A stretch of DNA of 64,000 nt, from positions 5,394,001-5,458,000 of the forward strand of contig NC_092329.1 of the NCBI RefSeq assembly GCF_036785885.1. Direction: 5' to 3'. The position numbers and the translations under genes are program-made. The notes under the pieces were generated by a model. That model worked only from the letters and a program-made list of their open reading frames with translations, was not told the DNA's origin and ran no database searches. This stretch comes from Coffea arabica. Lineage: Eukaryota > Streptophyta > Magnoliopsida > Gentianales > Rubiaceae. Shown here one piece after another: positions 48,691 to 59,644 of this stretch (position 1 is its first letter; each line of letters starts with the position of its first letter).

Positions 48691-48996
48691 GTGCTCGTTT
48701 AAAGCCTGCTGAATGCTGAACCAAATGATCTACACAAAGATACTCTATCAACGACATTTTGCAATACAATGAAAGGGGTAAAGAACACAAAAACGTTAAT
48801 AACTAACACAGATATTTTAAAATGTGTTTGACTGAATCTTGGAGCAGGACGTTTTTATACACCAAGTAACTGCACAAGCTGTTATTGTTAAAATATGTCG
48901 TTCAAACTATCTACTCTAGTAATCAATATTTCAAGCAGCACAAAGAGGGACAGCAGAGGTATCTTGTTAGTCAGACAAAATCATATTCATCTGATT

Positions 48997-49178
48997 CCTT
49001 TTTAGCCTTGACATTTGTTACATGTTAAGGCTAAAATCATACATCTAATGCCTGGACACAGAACACAAATAAGTCAGTCTGCAATATCCTTTTTAGCCTT
49101 GACATTTGTTACATGTTAAGGCTAAAATCATACATCTAATACCTGGACACAGAACACAAATAAGTCAGTCTGCAATAT
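48997..49178. repeat. 91-bp tandem duplication inside the hAT-like element
   Basis: Two copies (48997-49087, 49088-49178) differ by about one base. Each contains an inverted repeat, TTAGCCTTGACA / TGTTAAGGCTAA. Confidence 0.92.
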
Positions 49179-49763
49179 CTTTAAGCCGAATTTGTCCTTC
49201 ATTCAGCCTTTTATGTGAACCAAATCACTGAACATCACTGTCCAAAGTCCAAACTCATCCATATGATTGAGAATCTAAGACAAGCCAGCTTTAAATATCA
49301 ATTTAAAGCCAAAGCATCAAACTGTCAAAAATTTAGCAGCCTAATGCCAAGTTGTCAACCAATATCCAAATGCATCCATACATATTTTAACATCAAAACC
49401 AGCATCCAAATTCAAAGATAAGTCAGACAACCAACATCCACCAAGTCACGCAAATAGAAACAACAAAGACAAAGTGTCAACAACTCAACATTCAAGAGAA
49501 TGTCTTCAACAGGCAATGTCAATTGTCAAGAAATAATCATACTTAAAAAAGTGAAACAAATTTTGCAATTAAAGCAGTAAAACAGCAACTTCTTGTCCAT
49601 TCCACGATAATCCTTTCCAACTTTCCAATTTCAACTGCAGGCCCTATATAAAAAAAATAATTTAAGTAATAAAATAGTAGTGGTAAAATCTAAAACAAGA
49701 TATTTGAAGAGAAATCGAAGTGTTAAACACAAATAATGTACCTTTCCAATTATCACATTCATT

Positions 49764-49864
49764 TTATGGGAAGTAGAATCTCTTTTGCTGCCTATTTACA
49801 TTACAGGAATCTGCCCCTGACATGACTCGATTGGAATAAGATTCAACTGCGGTTATGGGCTGAC
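49764..49864 (-). pseudogene. Exon-like block inside the 3.5-kb element
   Basis: Minus-strand acceptor TTTTATTTTCAG is followed by 32 open codons beginning QPITAVESYSNRVMSGADSC and ending RFYFP then TAA. It looks like the last exon of a gene. Family not recognised; it may be a captured host exon or part of a degenerate element gene. Confidence 0.4.
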
Positions 49865-52055
49865 CTGAAAATAAAAGAAATTTTAGCTGATTTTCGAATC
49901 AAAAGCTGCACTTGGATGAGAAAAAAGAGCTAATTCTAACTAGTACAACGAATTCCATAACGAGTTCATCCCAGTAGTTGAACATTTTTAACTAATACAG
50001 CGAATTCCTATAATACAAGGAAATTTAATAATGAAGATAAAAAAAAATTATACTTAACAAACCTGAAAATAATCAAGAGGGTTAAAAAAGAACTATAGCA
50101 GGCATTGCACCAGTCATAGATAATTTTAAGTTGGTTGCTTTTCCTTTACTTCCAAGAGTTAATAAAGATTGAGAATAAAAACTATAACGAACTAAAACTA
50201 ACTTCAATGACCAGAGATTAAAAGCTAATTGAATGATTTTTCCTTTTATATCAGTTAATAGAAGCCTTTTAACAACGAATAAATTTCTTCAAGAAATGTA
50301 TTAAAGAAAGAATTGATGGAAGTATGAAGTAAAAATTGGTTGTGGAATCTGAACTCTCACTTTAGCAAAAGTTTGAATAATCTAAAACATGTGATTGGGT
50401 TAAAATATTACGGATACCATCCCATTTTACTGGACCTCCATTAATTCTCAATACCCAGGAAAAGAGAACAAAGTTTTTCCTACACTCTGTCATGGCAATA
50501 GTCTTAAATTCGTTGCTACTTTTATCTCAGAATGCTGCCAGTCACAAACACACTCGCGCACTCAACCGTTTTCACATAAACTACAAAAGAACAGGACAAC
50601 CTTCCCAAAACATTGAACAAGTTTAAACAGAGGTTTAAAGGAATCATATCAATTGCTGATTATATAGGAGTATGGGAAATTCAAAATTTTTCCCTTCGTT
50701 ACCATCTGTTGACTTCTACCTGGTTTCCCATTCTGGATGCAGAGTCTTTACTAACTCGGAGCCTCCAGGGTGGAGTAGTAAAGAAGCAAATCTAACTAGA
50801 CAATAGAAGAGACAAAGCAAAGCTGACAAAAACATTTAAATTTAAAGCTCGCAAAAACATTTAAAGCTCGAGCTCTTCCCTTCGCAAACAGGAAGCAAAA
50901 CTGTCGGTGGTTTTCTTTTTCTTTCTTCTTTTTTTTTCCAACTACTACCAGTATTTGTGTCGTAATCACCTTCATTGCTACTGTTTTGCAGCAGAAAACC
51001 ATTTCCGGGCTTGTTGCTACTGCTAATTTAGTAAAAGAAAACCATTGCTACTCTAACTTAGTAAATATCTTTTGCCGGAAGCGTACAGATTATGAACCCT
51101 AGTTATGCGCCTATTTTGCTAAGATTTATTCAGTGAATCATACTCCAGAGATCACAGAATTTAAGCCAAACCTTATAAAATGAAAATGACGAGGTTGCGA
51201 CGAAGCTGGGACCAGCCAAATTACTTAAGGATAACATCTTACCTGCTGCACGACTGCACCTGCTTCAAGATCCAAGGATTCCAAGCTGCCGGTCGCCGCA
51301 CGCCTGCACCGAGCCACCGACTGCACAATCCAAATGGGTGGAGTAGCAACAACAAAATGAAACGGCTGGAGCTGGACGGCTGGAGCTAGCAACCCAAATG
51401 GGTTTGATTTGAAATTGGAATTAGGGATTGAGGTGAGGAATGGGGATTAAGGAATAGGTAATTAGGGACAGCCGTGCACTGAGGTGAGGAAGAAGAAAGA
51501 AGACGGCGTTTTTGGACAAAGATTGAATTGAAGCTCTCGACGGCTTGACCTAATTAGAGTTTGATACTTTGATATGTGAATTTTTTTTTTTAAGGAATTA
51601 TCTGGAAAGACAAGAATACCCCAATTATATTTTAAATTTTAATAGGTAAAACATGTAATTAAGCTTACAACTATATATATCTAAGTAATTTTACAAATAT
51701 AAAATTATATATATTTAAATATACCTTAAGCTCGAAAAGCTCGCGAACCTATCGAACATAGCATTTCTAGGCTCGAATTCAATTCGTTGAAATATTCGAA
51801 TAGTTTGAGATCGACTCGAGCTCGATTTTATCGAACTCGAGCCGATCTTTTGCTTGAACTGCTCGCGAGCAGCTCGATTCGTTGACACCCCTAGGTGGGA
51901 CATAACTCAACCTTTCCAGAACTAAGGGAACTAGAAGCTACATGGCTGCTGGATGGGTTTTCAATCTTCTCATAACCTCAAAAGTTGATGTTTATAGTTA
52001 TGGAGTCATTGTGCAGGAATTGTTAACCGGATGATGCCCAGTTGGAGGCCATTTT

Positions 52056-53800
52056 ATGGAGGAAAAAACCAATGTGATGGAGCCAAAGAGACTAGTTGCA
52101 TGGGTGAAGGAGAAAATACACGAAAGTAATGGAAGAACATTATTGATAGCAAAAATTGCAGAGCCTACCATAAATTCTGAATTCGATGTGGCAAGTATGG
52201 AAATTCTAGTTAGAGTTGCTCTCCAGTGTCTGGAGGAAGTCAAAGATGCAAGGCCAACAATGAGCCAATTGGTGGACAAGTTGCTCCATCAAAAAATCGA
52301 GGAATATTAAGATGCAGTTCATGTGCTCTTCAGATGCACACCAACAACAACAATCAAGTAGTTAGACTAAATGGCTCAGTCTTGAATTGCTGACTAGTAT
52401 GTGTGTTCTGATTAGATATTTTCTGGTCCTGTAATTTACAAGTTTCCACCATATTATTGTGAATGAAACATTAAAGTAAGACATATTTGTCTTCCAATGA
52501 ATTCAAGGTAAATGCTAATTTACCTTAAATTACCACATACTCCTCTTATTCTTCAATAATATTCATATAAACACCTTATAGTTTTACATATGGTGTAAAA
52601 TGAGTAGAAAACACCTCTACTTAACCCAAGAGTGAAATAAATAAAGATGCTTTTTAAAATGTGTTTGACTTTAAATTCATGGAAACTAAGGACACGTAAT
52701 TGGTACTTCTCCTCCTAAACATAGATTGGAAGTCAATTTGTGTAAGAAAAGATGGGAAAATTGATTCATAGAATTTAATTCATTATCGTTGCATAAAGTT
52801 CTCTTTTCTGTCTCTCTCTCTACCAAACTGTGTATTGCATATAGATAACATAGTTTAATAAGTGATACCAAGTCATTTCTCCTCAATATCCAGGAATATA
52901 GAGTTCAATAGATTCAGAGACAGGCCAATGAAATGGCACATTATCTAGTCGGTATATGAGTGAATTACCAGTGGAGTGGTTTGAGGCAATGCCTTCCTGT
53001 ATTAACGCTATGTTCCATGGGGATTTGACTCATTTGGAGTGATAGGAAAAAATGTTTTTGGGAAGAAGGTTGAATTGGGTAAAAAAGTGAAAAGAGTTAT
53101 AAGTAGGAGATATTGAATTCAAGATCTTTCATTTAAAAAAATGAAGTGTTTATAAATTAAAAAAATGGTTATGATTCCCTATTTGCATAAACATAGGACA
53201 AAGAGTAGGTTTTTTGTCCTTTTTTGAGGACTATTCATCATTTTCCTTTTTTCAATCAAATTTCAATGGATCTATAAATAAATGCAAACACTTAATGCAC
53301 CAGTTAAAAAATAATGTGTTCCTTGAAGGAGAAAGGTAGGATTTAAAAAGGGCAAGGGAGATTTAAACACCAAAATGTAATTGTCAAATACCATCTTAAT
53401 TATAGTGGTTTAAATATTATCATTGCAAAATTTATTTTGTCAAAAAATTATACTTTATTAAATTAGAATTAATCAAGTAAATAAAGTTTCCAAACTATAA
53501 TACAAAAGTGATCCCTTATTTTCATTTTTAAAGTTTAGCAGGAATCTATTCTACATTTATGATCTCCACTCAATTCAATTACATTATGTTTTCCATAATA
53601 TAATATAACATAAAATATTATATATTGCATATGAGGAATGTACATATAATTGTATTTTTTTTCTTTTTGATGCTCTTCAATTTATATGCATATAAGTATG
53701 CTAGTTTAAAGCCATAATTTGACCATTTTCATAGTGTTATATATTGTCTAAACTTGTTGATATTGTTGTCACATTTTGTTGGTAAAAATATGTGTATCAC
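52056..53800 (+). repeat. Left arm of a diverged inverted duplication
   Basis: Starting in the kinase tail and running through its 3' flank, this arm matches the reverse complement of about 58310-59557. Shared blocks include TTCTCCTCCTAAACATAGAT (52707) and ATACAATTATATGTAC-like sequence near 53640. The arms are roughly 70-80% alike by eye and are separated by about 4.5 kb holding the oxidoreductase pseudogene. Confidence 0.7.
52919..53042 (+). pseudogene. Possible RNase H remnant of a LINE-type element
   Basis: One frame reads QRQANEMAHYLVG and, after a frameshift, YMSELPVEWFEAMPSCINAM. The first matches the RxANxxAHxLA motif and the second the W(F)xxxPS tail typical of RNase H-like domains in plant LINEs. 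Only about 40 residues remain. Confidence 0.4.
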
Positions 53801-54110
53801 CCAATCACAGATGAATTTATATTCACGATGTGATTATGATGTGATTTATTCTAAAGTGTTCTTTAGTCATTGGCTCCACCTTTGCTCATACAAAGCACCA
53901 TGAATATCAATACAATACTGATTAAAATGATTTTTTTAATTATTTTAACTCAACAATTATAATGTATTATTTAAACGAGTTTATTTAAAAAAAAGAAATT
54001 AAGTTATTCAAATTTTTGAGATGGATAGAGAGAATAAAAAATTTTACATGTTAGATATCATTAGGAATAGAAATTTCTGATCCATAATTATGCACGTCCC
54101 TACGTACATC

Positions 54111-54170
54111 GACAAGAAATAGAACACAATCCTTTGACTTGACAAGAAATAGAACACAATCCTTTGACTT
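54111..54170. repeat. 30-bp perfect tandem duplication
   Basis: The unit beginning GACAAGAAATAGAACACAAT is repeated exactly twice (54111-54140, 54141-54170). Confidence 0.92.
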
Positions 54171-54685
54171 GATATTTTACGAGTGTTTCAGTCTTATCCC
54201 AGTCATTTTCCCAACTATGTCCCAAATATTATCAAAAGCATAGGAATCAAAAACTAAATCCATTCCACCATAGGTTATGACAAGAGTCATTCATGTCATG
54301 TCAGTCCATTTTATGTTTAGGGCATGCTTAGGAAATATTATTAACATATTATACAGGTCTGTGCAATTCTTGATGGAGAAGGGTATGCTGATAAAGTGGT
54401 GGTACCAGCTAGTCAGGTCTTTGAGGTTCTTGATTCTATTTCTCTCAAAGATGCTGCGTGTTTTCTCAATGTTGGTTGTACTATTTGGCGGGCCTTTTCC
54501 AAGGGCAACATAGAATAAGGAAAAACCATATTGGTAATTGAGCAATTAGCATTGTCACGAAATGTACTGCTTTAAACTTGTTATGTTATTAGTGAATTTT
54601 TAATTCCATCATGAGAAATGTAACTTTGGCTTAAGTGATTTTGGACCTATTCTTTTTCTCTTTCCCGAGAAAAATATTTCAAATA

Positions 54686-56788
54686 GGGCAAAATGCCCCA
54701 TTGACCTTCAAATTATTATAAAATTCAACTTTTAACCCTCGAACTATTAACTGATAAGTTTTAGCCCTCCAACTAATTAAAGCATATAATTCTAGACTTT
54801 TGACAACTTGAACCGTTATATCTAACAAAGATAAAGGATTCATAAGATACTAGTGGCCCTCAAACTATTACAAAGTTCAACTTTTAACCCTCAAATTATT
54901 CATTAGTAAGTTTTAACCCTCTAACTAATTCAAAAGTATAATTCTACTCTTTCATGATTTGCACTCTCAAACTATTACAAAGTAAACCAAGACTTGTTAA
55001 AATATTCTCAGAAAATGAATGGTATGCTAGATTTATGTCATCAAGAGAAGCACATAAACCCAATGAATTTGGAATAATACCAAAAATGTGTTAAATTCAA
55101 GTGAAGACAACTCAATTAATTTAAATTACCTATCCTTACTGAAATTTCTCTATTCAGGGTTTTGGATTTTAGGATTTCAATTGATTTTGATCATGCATAA
55201 TTTCAAAAACCACCCTGAGGTTTCTGACAATTATACAAAAATACCTTCCAATATCAAAAATTACACTGCCCTCCTTTCATTTTGATGTGACCAGATGTCA
55301 TATTCAATAGTAATAAAGTGACTAAAATACCCTCACAAAATCTGTCCCTAAAATACTAGAAATATGGGAAAAATATAAGTCTTCCAAGTTTAGTATTTTT
55401 ATATGCAATTTGACACTATTAAGTGTATGACCTTGTTGAGATGATTTTTTTTTGCCTTGGATTGGTTATTATGGGTATTCAACCAATTTGAAGCGTATGA
55501 CCTTGTTATTTATCATATTTAATATTTGTTTTAGTTTATTTAGTTTATAGTGCTTTGTACATCTAGAATCTTTGATTTTGAAGCATAATAAATGAACTCC
55601 TAAATATTATAGATGAATTTAAATCCACCATTTCGCGGCCTTCTGATTCAACCACTATATAACTATCAAAGGCTCAACTTTTATTGGTACATTCTTATAA
55701 TTTTATCCATATTTCAAATGGACTTTACAATCTCAATGAAAATGAATATAGCTAGTAAACTCATGTTCATTATTATCAGTATTTGGATAGGTGACATTAC
55801 ATTGTTGCCAATGCTTTTTGATTTTTGAACTTGCGTTGGATCTTCTCGTCTTCGACTGCTTACTTCTTTAGGTTCGATGCCATCAAACTACTCGAAAATT
55901 TTAATTATTGCTTTGCATTAACACCCATAGTTTCTGTTTTTGATCCTCAATAATATGCTTGCATGAAATGAGCTTTGGTGATAGTTTGATGAAAACATGT
56001 TTCTCTGGTTGCCTTTGTATTCAGTTGAAATTGGCCTTTATTTTTACCTTTTTCATCAGCATTTTATGCTATATATTGTCCACAAAGTACCGTTGCACTT
56101 CCAACGGTTGTTGTAGGACTTTACTATCCAGAATATTGATTTGTTTAATGTTATTTTCATGTCCTAAGTGGATCAACTTGGTGCCAATTTTTCTTCTTTT
56201 TTTATTGCCATTTTTCTTGTCCAAAATTTTAACTCATTTTCTAGTAAGTTCAATGAGGACACACATGGAATATAATTTGTTTAACAAGACTGATTCATTT
56301 CTTTTAAGATTAATTTTTGTAACATGAATTTAGTTTATTATCAAATATGTCAATCAAGGGAAAAGTAGTGTAATTTTTTATATTGGAGGTATTTGTGTAA
56401 TTGTCAAAAATCTCAGGGGAAATTTCTTAAATCATCCCTTTTGGTCAAATTCAATGATTGGAGATTTGGTAAATTAATTTGTGAGTCAAATGGGGTAAAA
56501 CAACTTTACCCTAACATATGTCTTGTGAAGACAAAACACCCCCCACAGGGAGTGGACCCTACAGACTATTCCCCACCCTCCACAACCGCCAGACCAAGTC
56601 CTGGAGGGCATTTGAAGGCCACTGTTGTGCATGTCATGCTATTTTTGTTAAACATAACGACTGAAGTTGACAAAAGGACTAAAATTATATATTTTAATTA
56701 ATTAAAGGGTTTAAACTTATCAATTAATAGTTAAAGGGTCAAAAATTAAATTTTATACTAGTTTGAGGGACATTGGGATATTTTGCCC
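54686..56788. mobile_element. 2.1-kb Mutator-like element (non-autonomous), outer of a nested pair
   Basis: The left end GGGCAAAATGCCCCATTGAC and the reverse complement of the right end GGGCAAAATATCCCAATGTC begin inverted repeats of about 130 bp. The flanks TTTCAAATA (54677-54685) and TTTCTAATA (56789-56797) match at 8 of 9, the Mutator-type 9-bp duplication. The empty site can be read in the parent gene's intron at about 41545-41560 (TTTTAAATATGCATTTTTG). No transposase. Confidence 0.88.
55194..56438. mobile_element. 1.25-kb Mutator-like element nested in the 2.1-kb one
   Basis: The left part ATAATTTCAAAAACCACCCT and the reverse complement of the right end GATGATTTAAGAAATTTCCC form inverted repeats of about 90 bp. 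The flanks TTTTGATCA (55185-55193) and TTTTGGTCA (56439-56447) match at 8 of 9. The ends resemble those of the 17592-18706 element. It has no transposase and inserted after the outer element. Confidence 0.87.
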
Positions 56789-57549
56789 TTTCTAATATAC
56801 ATTTTTGTTTGTTACTATTGTTTGTTTAAAAGCTATTATGAGTTAATATCACTGCAGTTCAAATTGTGTGTCCTGCCATCTTTCAAGTTTCTGCATTTGT
56901 ATATATTTTTTGGAGTATGTCATATTTGGTATAAAATGGTCTTTAGTTAATAAAGTTTGATATGCTTATCATTGATAGTAATGCAAAATGATGTCAGTGT
57001 GTAACTTTTCAGAGACATGAAACTTGTGGTTATTATGCAGTATTTGCCATACAAATGGTGAGACTTAAGGGGGATATGGTTTTGTGTGCTACAGGTTTGC
57101 TTTAAGTTTTACCTGCAAAAGTTTGTTTAAGGCCATAGATTGGATTCAAAAATGCTACTGGGATAATCAATTTTTCCTATGTTGCAAATGTCTTTGTAAA
57201 AAATGATGAAAATAGTAAGTTTTACATGGAGTTAGGTACCTATAACTGTATAACTTGAAGGATAACGGTTTTCCTACTCAAGTGAAGAAACTAACATCAG
57301 ACAAAGGTATAGCTTATAGTGTGATTGACTGGAGTTCCTACTCTTTGTACTAGTGTCTTCTTCTTTGATGCATTAATTGTCATATCAGCTATTTAGTCTT
57401 TCCAATTACCTACATATTTATTCCCATCCATTTTATCAAATTCATCACACCACATGCAGCCACCACAACCGTCATTCCAAAACCCAAAAAAACTTAGTCA
57501 GGGCCACTTCAAACCCAAGTTCTGTGCATTTTCAAAACTCACACACCCA

Positions 57550-57815
57550 TTGTTTCAAAGACACCTTGTCATGGTAATTGCCATCTTGATCAAAATATGA
57601 AAATATTATAAACTTGGTTAATATCGGCCTCTGGCCATATGTGCTGGTAATTATCATAGTTGTGCTTGGGTAGGAGTTCAACAATTTGTTGTTGGGCACG
57701 ATGGCAAATGACTAAGAACTGACATGCATGTCTCTGGTTGTAGCCTATGATGGATTGGATTTAGTTTATACTTTCTATGCTTGCTCATAATATTTGGGGC
57801 GCATTTGGGATCTCT
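57550..57815 (+). repeat. Direct repeat, copy 1
   Basis: Matches 63395-63560 in its first half and 63816-64000 in its second half; the second half is about 95% identical (GAGTTCAACAATTTGTTGTT and onward). The 255 bp between the two halves in the other copy is absent here. Confidence 0.85.
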
Positions 57816-58309
57816 AATTGAAGGAGAAGGGTTGGGGTAGGATTGAAACATTCTTGTAAAATCTTTGATGATAGCGGCTCTAATGATGCTTTCTACTTCC
57901 TATCGATGATGGGCGTGTCTTGTTTTCTACTTCCTATCAACGATGGACGTGCATAATCATGGATCAAAAATGTGTTTTTGCATCCCAAGTGAAATTGGCA
58001 TGCAAATAGTCAGAAATCTTTTGTTATCTCACTAACCTTCAACTTCATTAGATAAGCTTACCACGATTTAGGCTTATCAAATCGACAAACCCCCAACCTA
58101 TCAACAGTATGTATTACATAATTCGCCCCAACTAATCTTAACAAACATACAAACATATGAAAAAAATACACATGCATTAACAAATATATTGTTTCTTATT
58201 TATTATACACTTTGATAAGTTGTATAATAAATCTTATTTATTATTGTCAAATGTATAGGATCTCATGCATAAGTTGCAACATGGATGATGATATTTGGAT
58301 GTTTTGTGT
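57816..58309. other. Intergenic
   Basis: No gene seen. TTTCTACTTCCTATC occurs twice (57889 and 57928), each followed by a GATGATGG/CGATGG-type sequence. Confidence 0.45.
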
Positions 58310-59557
58310 TTTATGGAGTGAAACACATATTTTCTACCAATAAAGTGTGACAACAATATCTACTAATTTAGACAATACATAACAAATACTTATTTTTATA
58401 CATGTAAGGTGGTTGATATTAAATTGAAATATGCTAAAAAAAATACAATTATATGTACGTTTATGATATTTATTGTATTAACTTTTATCATGTATTATAA
58501 AATATAGAACATAATGTAGTTGTATCAATTGAAGACTATAAATCACAAATGCAGAACAGATTCCTATTTAACTCTAAAAATAGAAAATAAGGGACTACTT
58601 CCTATTATAGCTTAAAAACTTTATTTATTCAATTGGCCTTAATTTAATAATATTGAATTTATTTAAATTTTTTGACAGTTTGTAATGATGATTTCTAAAC
58701 CACTATAAATAATATGGTCTTTGACAAGTAAGTTATGATATTTGTTTGGGATTTATGTATAGATCTATTAAAAATTGATTTAAAAGGAAAATGATGACAG
58801 ATCCATAAAAAAGAATAAAAATTCTACTCTTTGTCCTTTGTTTTTGTAAATGGAGAATATAACCAGTTATATGTGCTCTAAACAGCTTGGTAAAAAGAAC
58901 CAAAAGAACTTTAGACAATGAAGAGTACAATTATGAATTAAATTTTGAATTAATTATTTCTTTTTTCTTACACTAATTGACTTCCTATCTATGTTTAGGA
59001 GGAGAAATACCCATGTCTTCCTAGTTTCTGTAAATATTTAGAGTCAAACACATTCTAAAAGGCATCTTTATTCATATCACCAGGGGTTAAGTAGAGGTAT
59101 TTCCTTAAACATTTTACATGTTATATAAATCTACAAGGTGGAAAGTTTATAGGGAAGTTATTGAACAATAGGAGGATTATGCGGTATTTTAAGGAAATTG
59201 CTATTTACGTTAAAATCATTGAATAACAAATATTTCGTCCACAATCATAAATAGAAAATATCTGACTTTAACACACATACTAACAGTAATTCAAGATGAT
59301 TGCAACTGATTGAAGAGCATATGAAATGCATTCTAACATTCGTCACTTTCTTGATGGAGTAACTTGTCAACTACGTAGCTCATTGTTGGTCCTGCATCTA
59401 GGTCTTCCCCTATGAGTTGGAGAGTAACTCGAACTAGAACTTCAATATTTGTCATAACGTTCATGGCAAGGTTTGCAATTTTTACAATCACTGTTGGTGA
59501 TGTTCTTCCATTAGTTTCAAGCATCTTATCTTTCACCCATGTGACGTGATCGACACT
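58310..59557 (-). repeat. Right arm of the diverged inverted duplication
   Basis: Reverse-complement relative of 52056-53800. Shares TTCTCCTCCTAAACATAGAT (reverse strand, near 59000), ACAATTATATGTAC near 58445 and the kinase tail at its right end. Confidence 0.7.
59333..59557 (-). pseudogene. Receptor kinase C-terminal fragment
   Basis: The minus strand reads WVKDKMLETNGRTSPTVIVK, VEVLVR-type sequence, GPTMSYVVDKLLHQESDEC and a stop, matching the last ~70 residues of the kinase at 3-2282 (SWVKGKMQEANGRGSPTSVM and ARPTMREVVDILLHQES). The rest of the domain is missing and the invariant Arg of RPTM is Gly. It forms the end of the inverted-duplication arm. Confidence 0.85.
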
Positions 59558-59644
59558 GGAGTAATTAGTGCTATTCTATTCTGAGCTAAAGACTTATTAC
59601 TAACGTGATTGCATGGGTAATTAGTCCTATTTTAATGGTGTTTA

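Larger units (their letters stand above)
48359..51893 (-). mobile_element. 3.5-kb hAT-like element with perfect target duplication
   Basis: The left end TAGGGGTGTCAACGAATCGA and the right end TCGATTCGTTGACACCCCTA are perfect inverted repeats of about 19 bp. Both sides have GGTGGGAC (48351-48358 and 51894-51901), a perfect 8-bp hAT-type target duplication. Subterminal regions (48368-48690 and 51725-51880) are packed with TCGAGCTCGAG-type palindromes. The interior has a 91-bp tandem repeat, an exon-like block and a 5'-UTR-like region with a good donor on the minus strand (exon end 51243, AGCAG/GTAAG), but no transposase motif. It inserted into the kinase pseudogene and looks recent. Confidence 0.9.
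48104..52309 (+). pseudogene. S-domain receptor kinase pseudogene (kinase domain only), split by a transposon
   Basis: Two pieces (48104-48358 and 51902-52309) match the kinase domain of the gene at 3-2282, from the YEYMEHG block to the LLHQ C-terminus, with a 3.5-kb hAT-like element between them. It is clearly dead: the catalytic loop reads HCGLKP (Asp lost), DFG has become DFF, frames shift within the first piece, and the tail (LVAWVKEKIHESNGRT, then ARPTMSQLVDKLLHQ) is readable only from 52056. All lectin and membrane parts are absent. Arose by duplication of the local kinase gene. Confidence 0.9.
54357..57306 (+). pseudogene. Oxidoreductase pseudogene (copy of exons 2-4 of the 40.2-kb gene)
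   Basis: Three blocks match exons 2, 3 and 4 of the second oxidoreductase: 54357-54533 (177 bp, same length), 57013-57094 (82 bp, same length) and 57200-57306 (107 bp, one base short). Damage is clear: a TAA inside the first block (after KGNIE), an acceptor changed from TAG to TAA before the third, a TGA within the third and its 1-bp loss. Exon 1 and exons 5-6 are missing. The intron between the first two blocks contains two nested Mutator-like elements. It derives from the 40.2-kb gene rather than the 33.6-kb one, since it shares YADKVVVPA and the GYYAVFAIQM cofactor-loop change. Confidence 0.93.

Noticed and set aside
48499-48712. Ser/Glu/Arg-rich open frames on both strands
   Set aside because: They are translations of the GAGCTCGA palindrome array near the end of the hAT-like element; several frames are open on both strands because of the repeat, not because of coding.
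55613-56327. Frames inside the nested element considered as transposase
   Set aside because: Hydrophobic, AT-driven translations with no Mutator transposase or zinc-finger motif.
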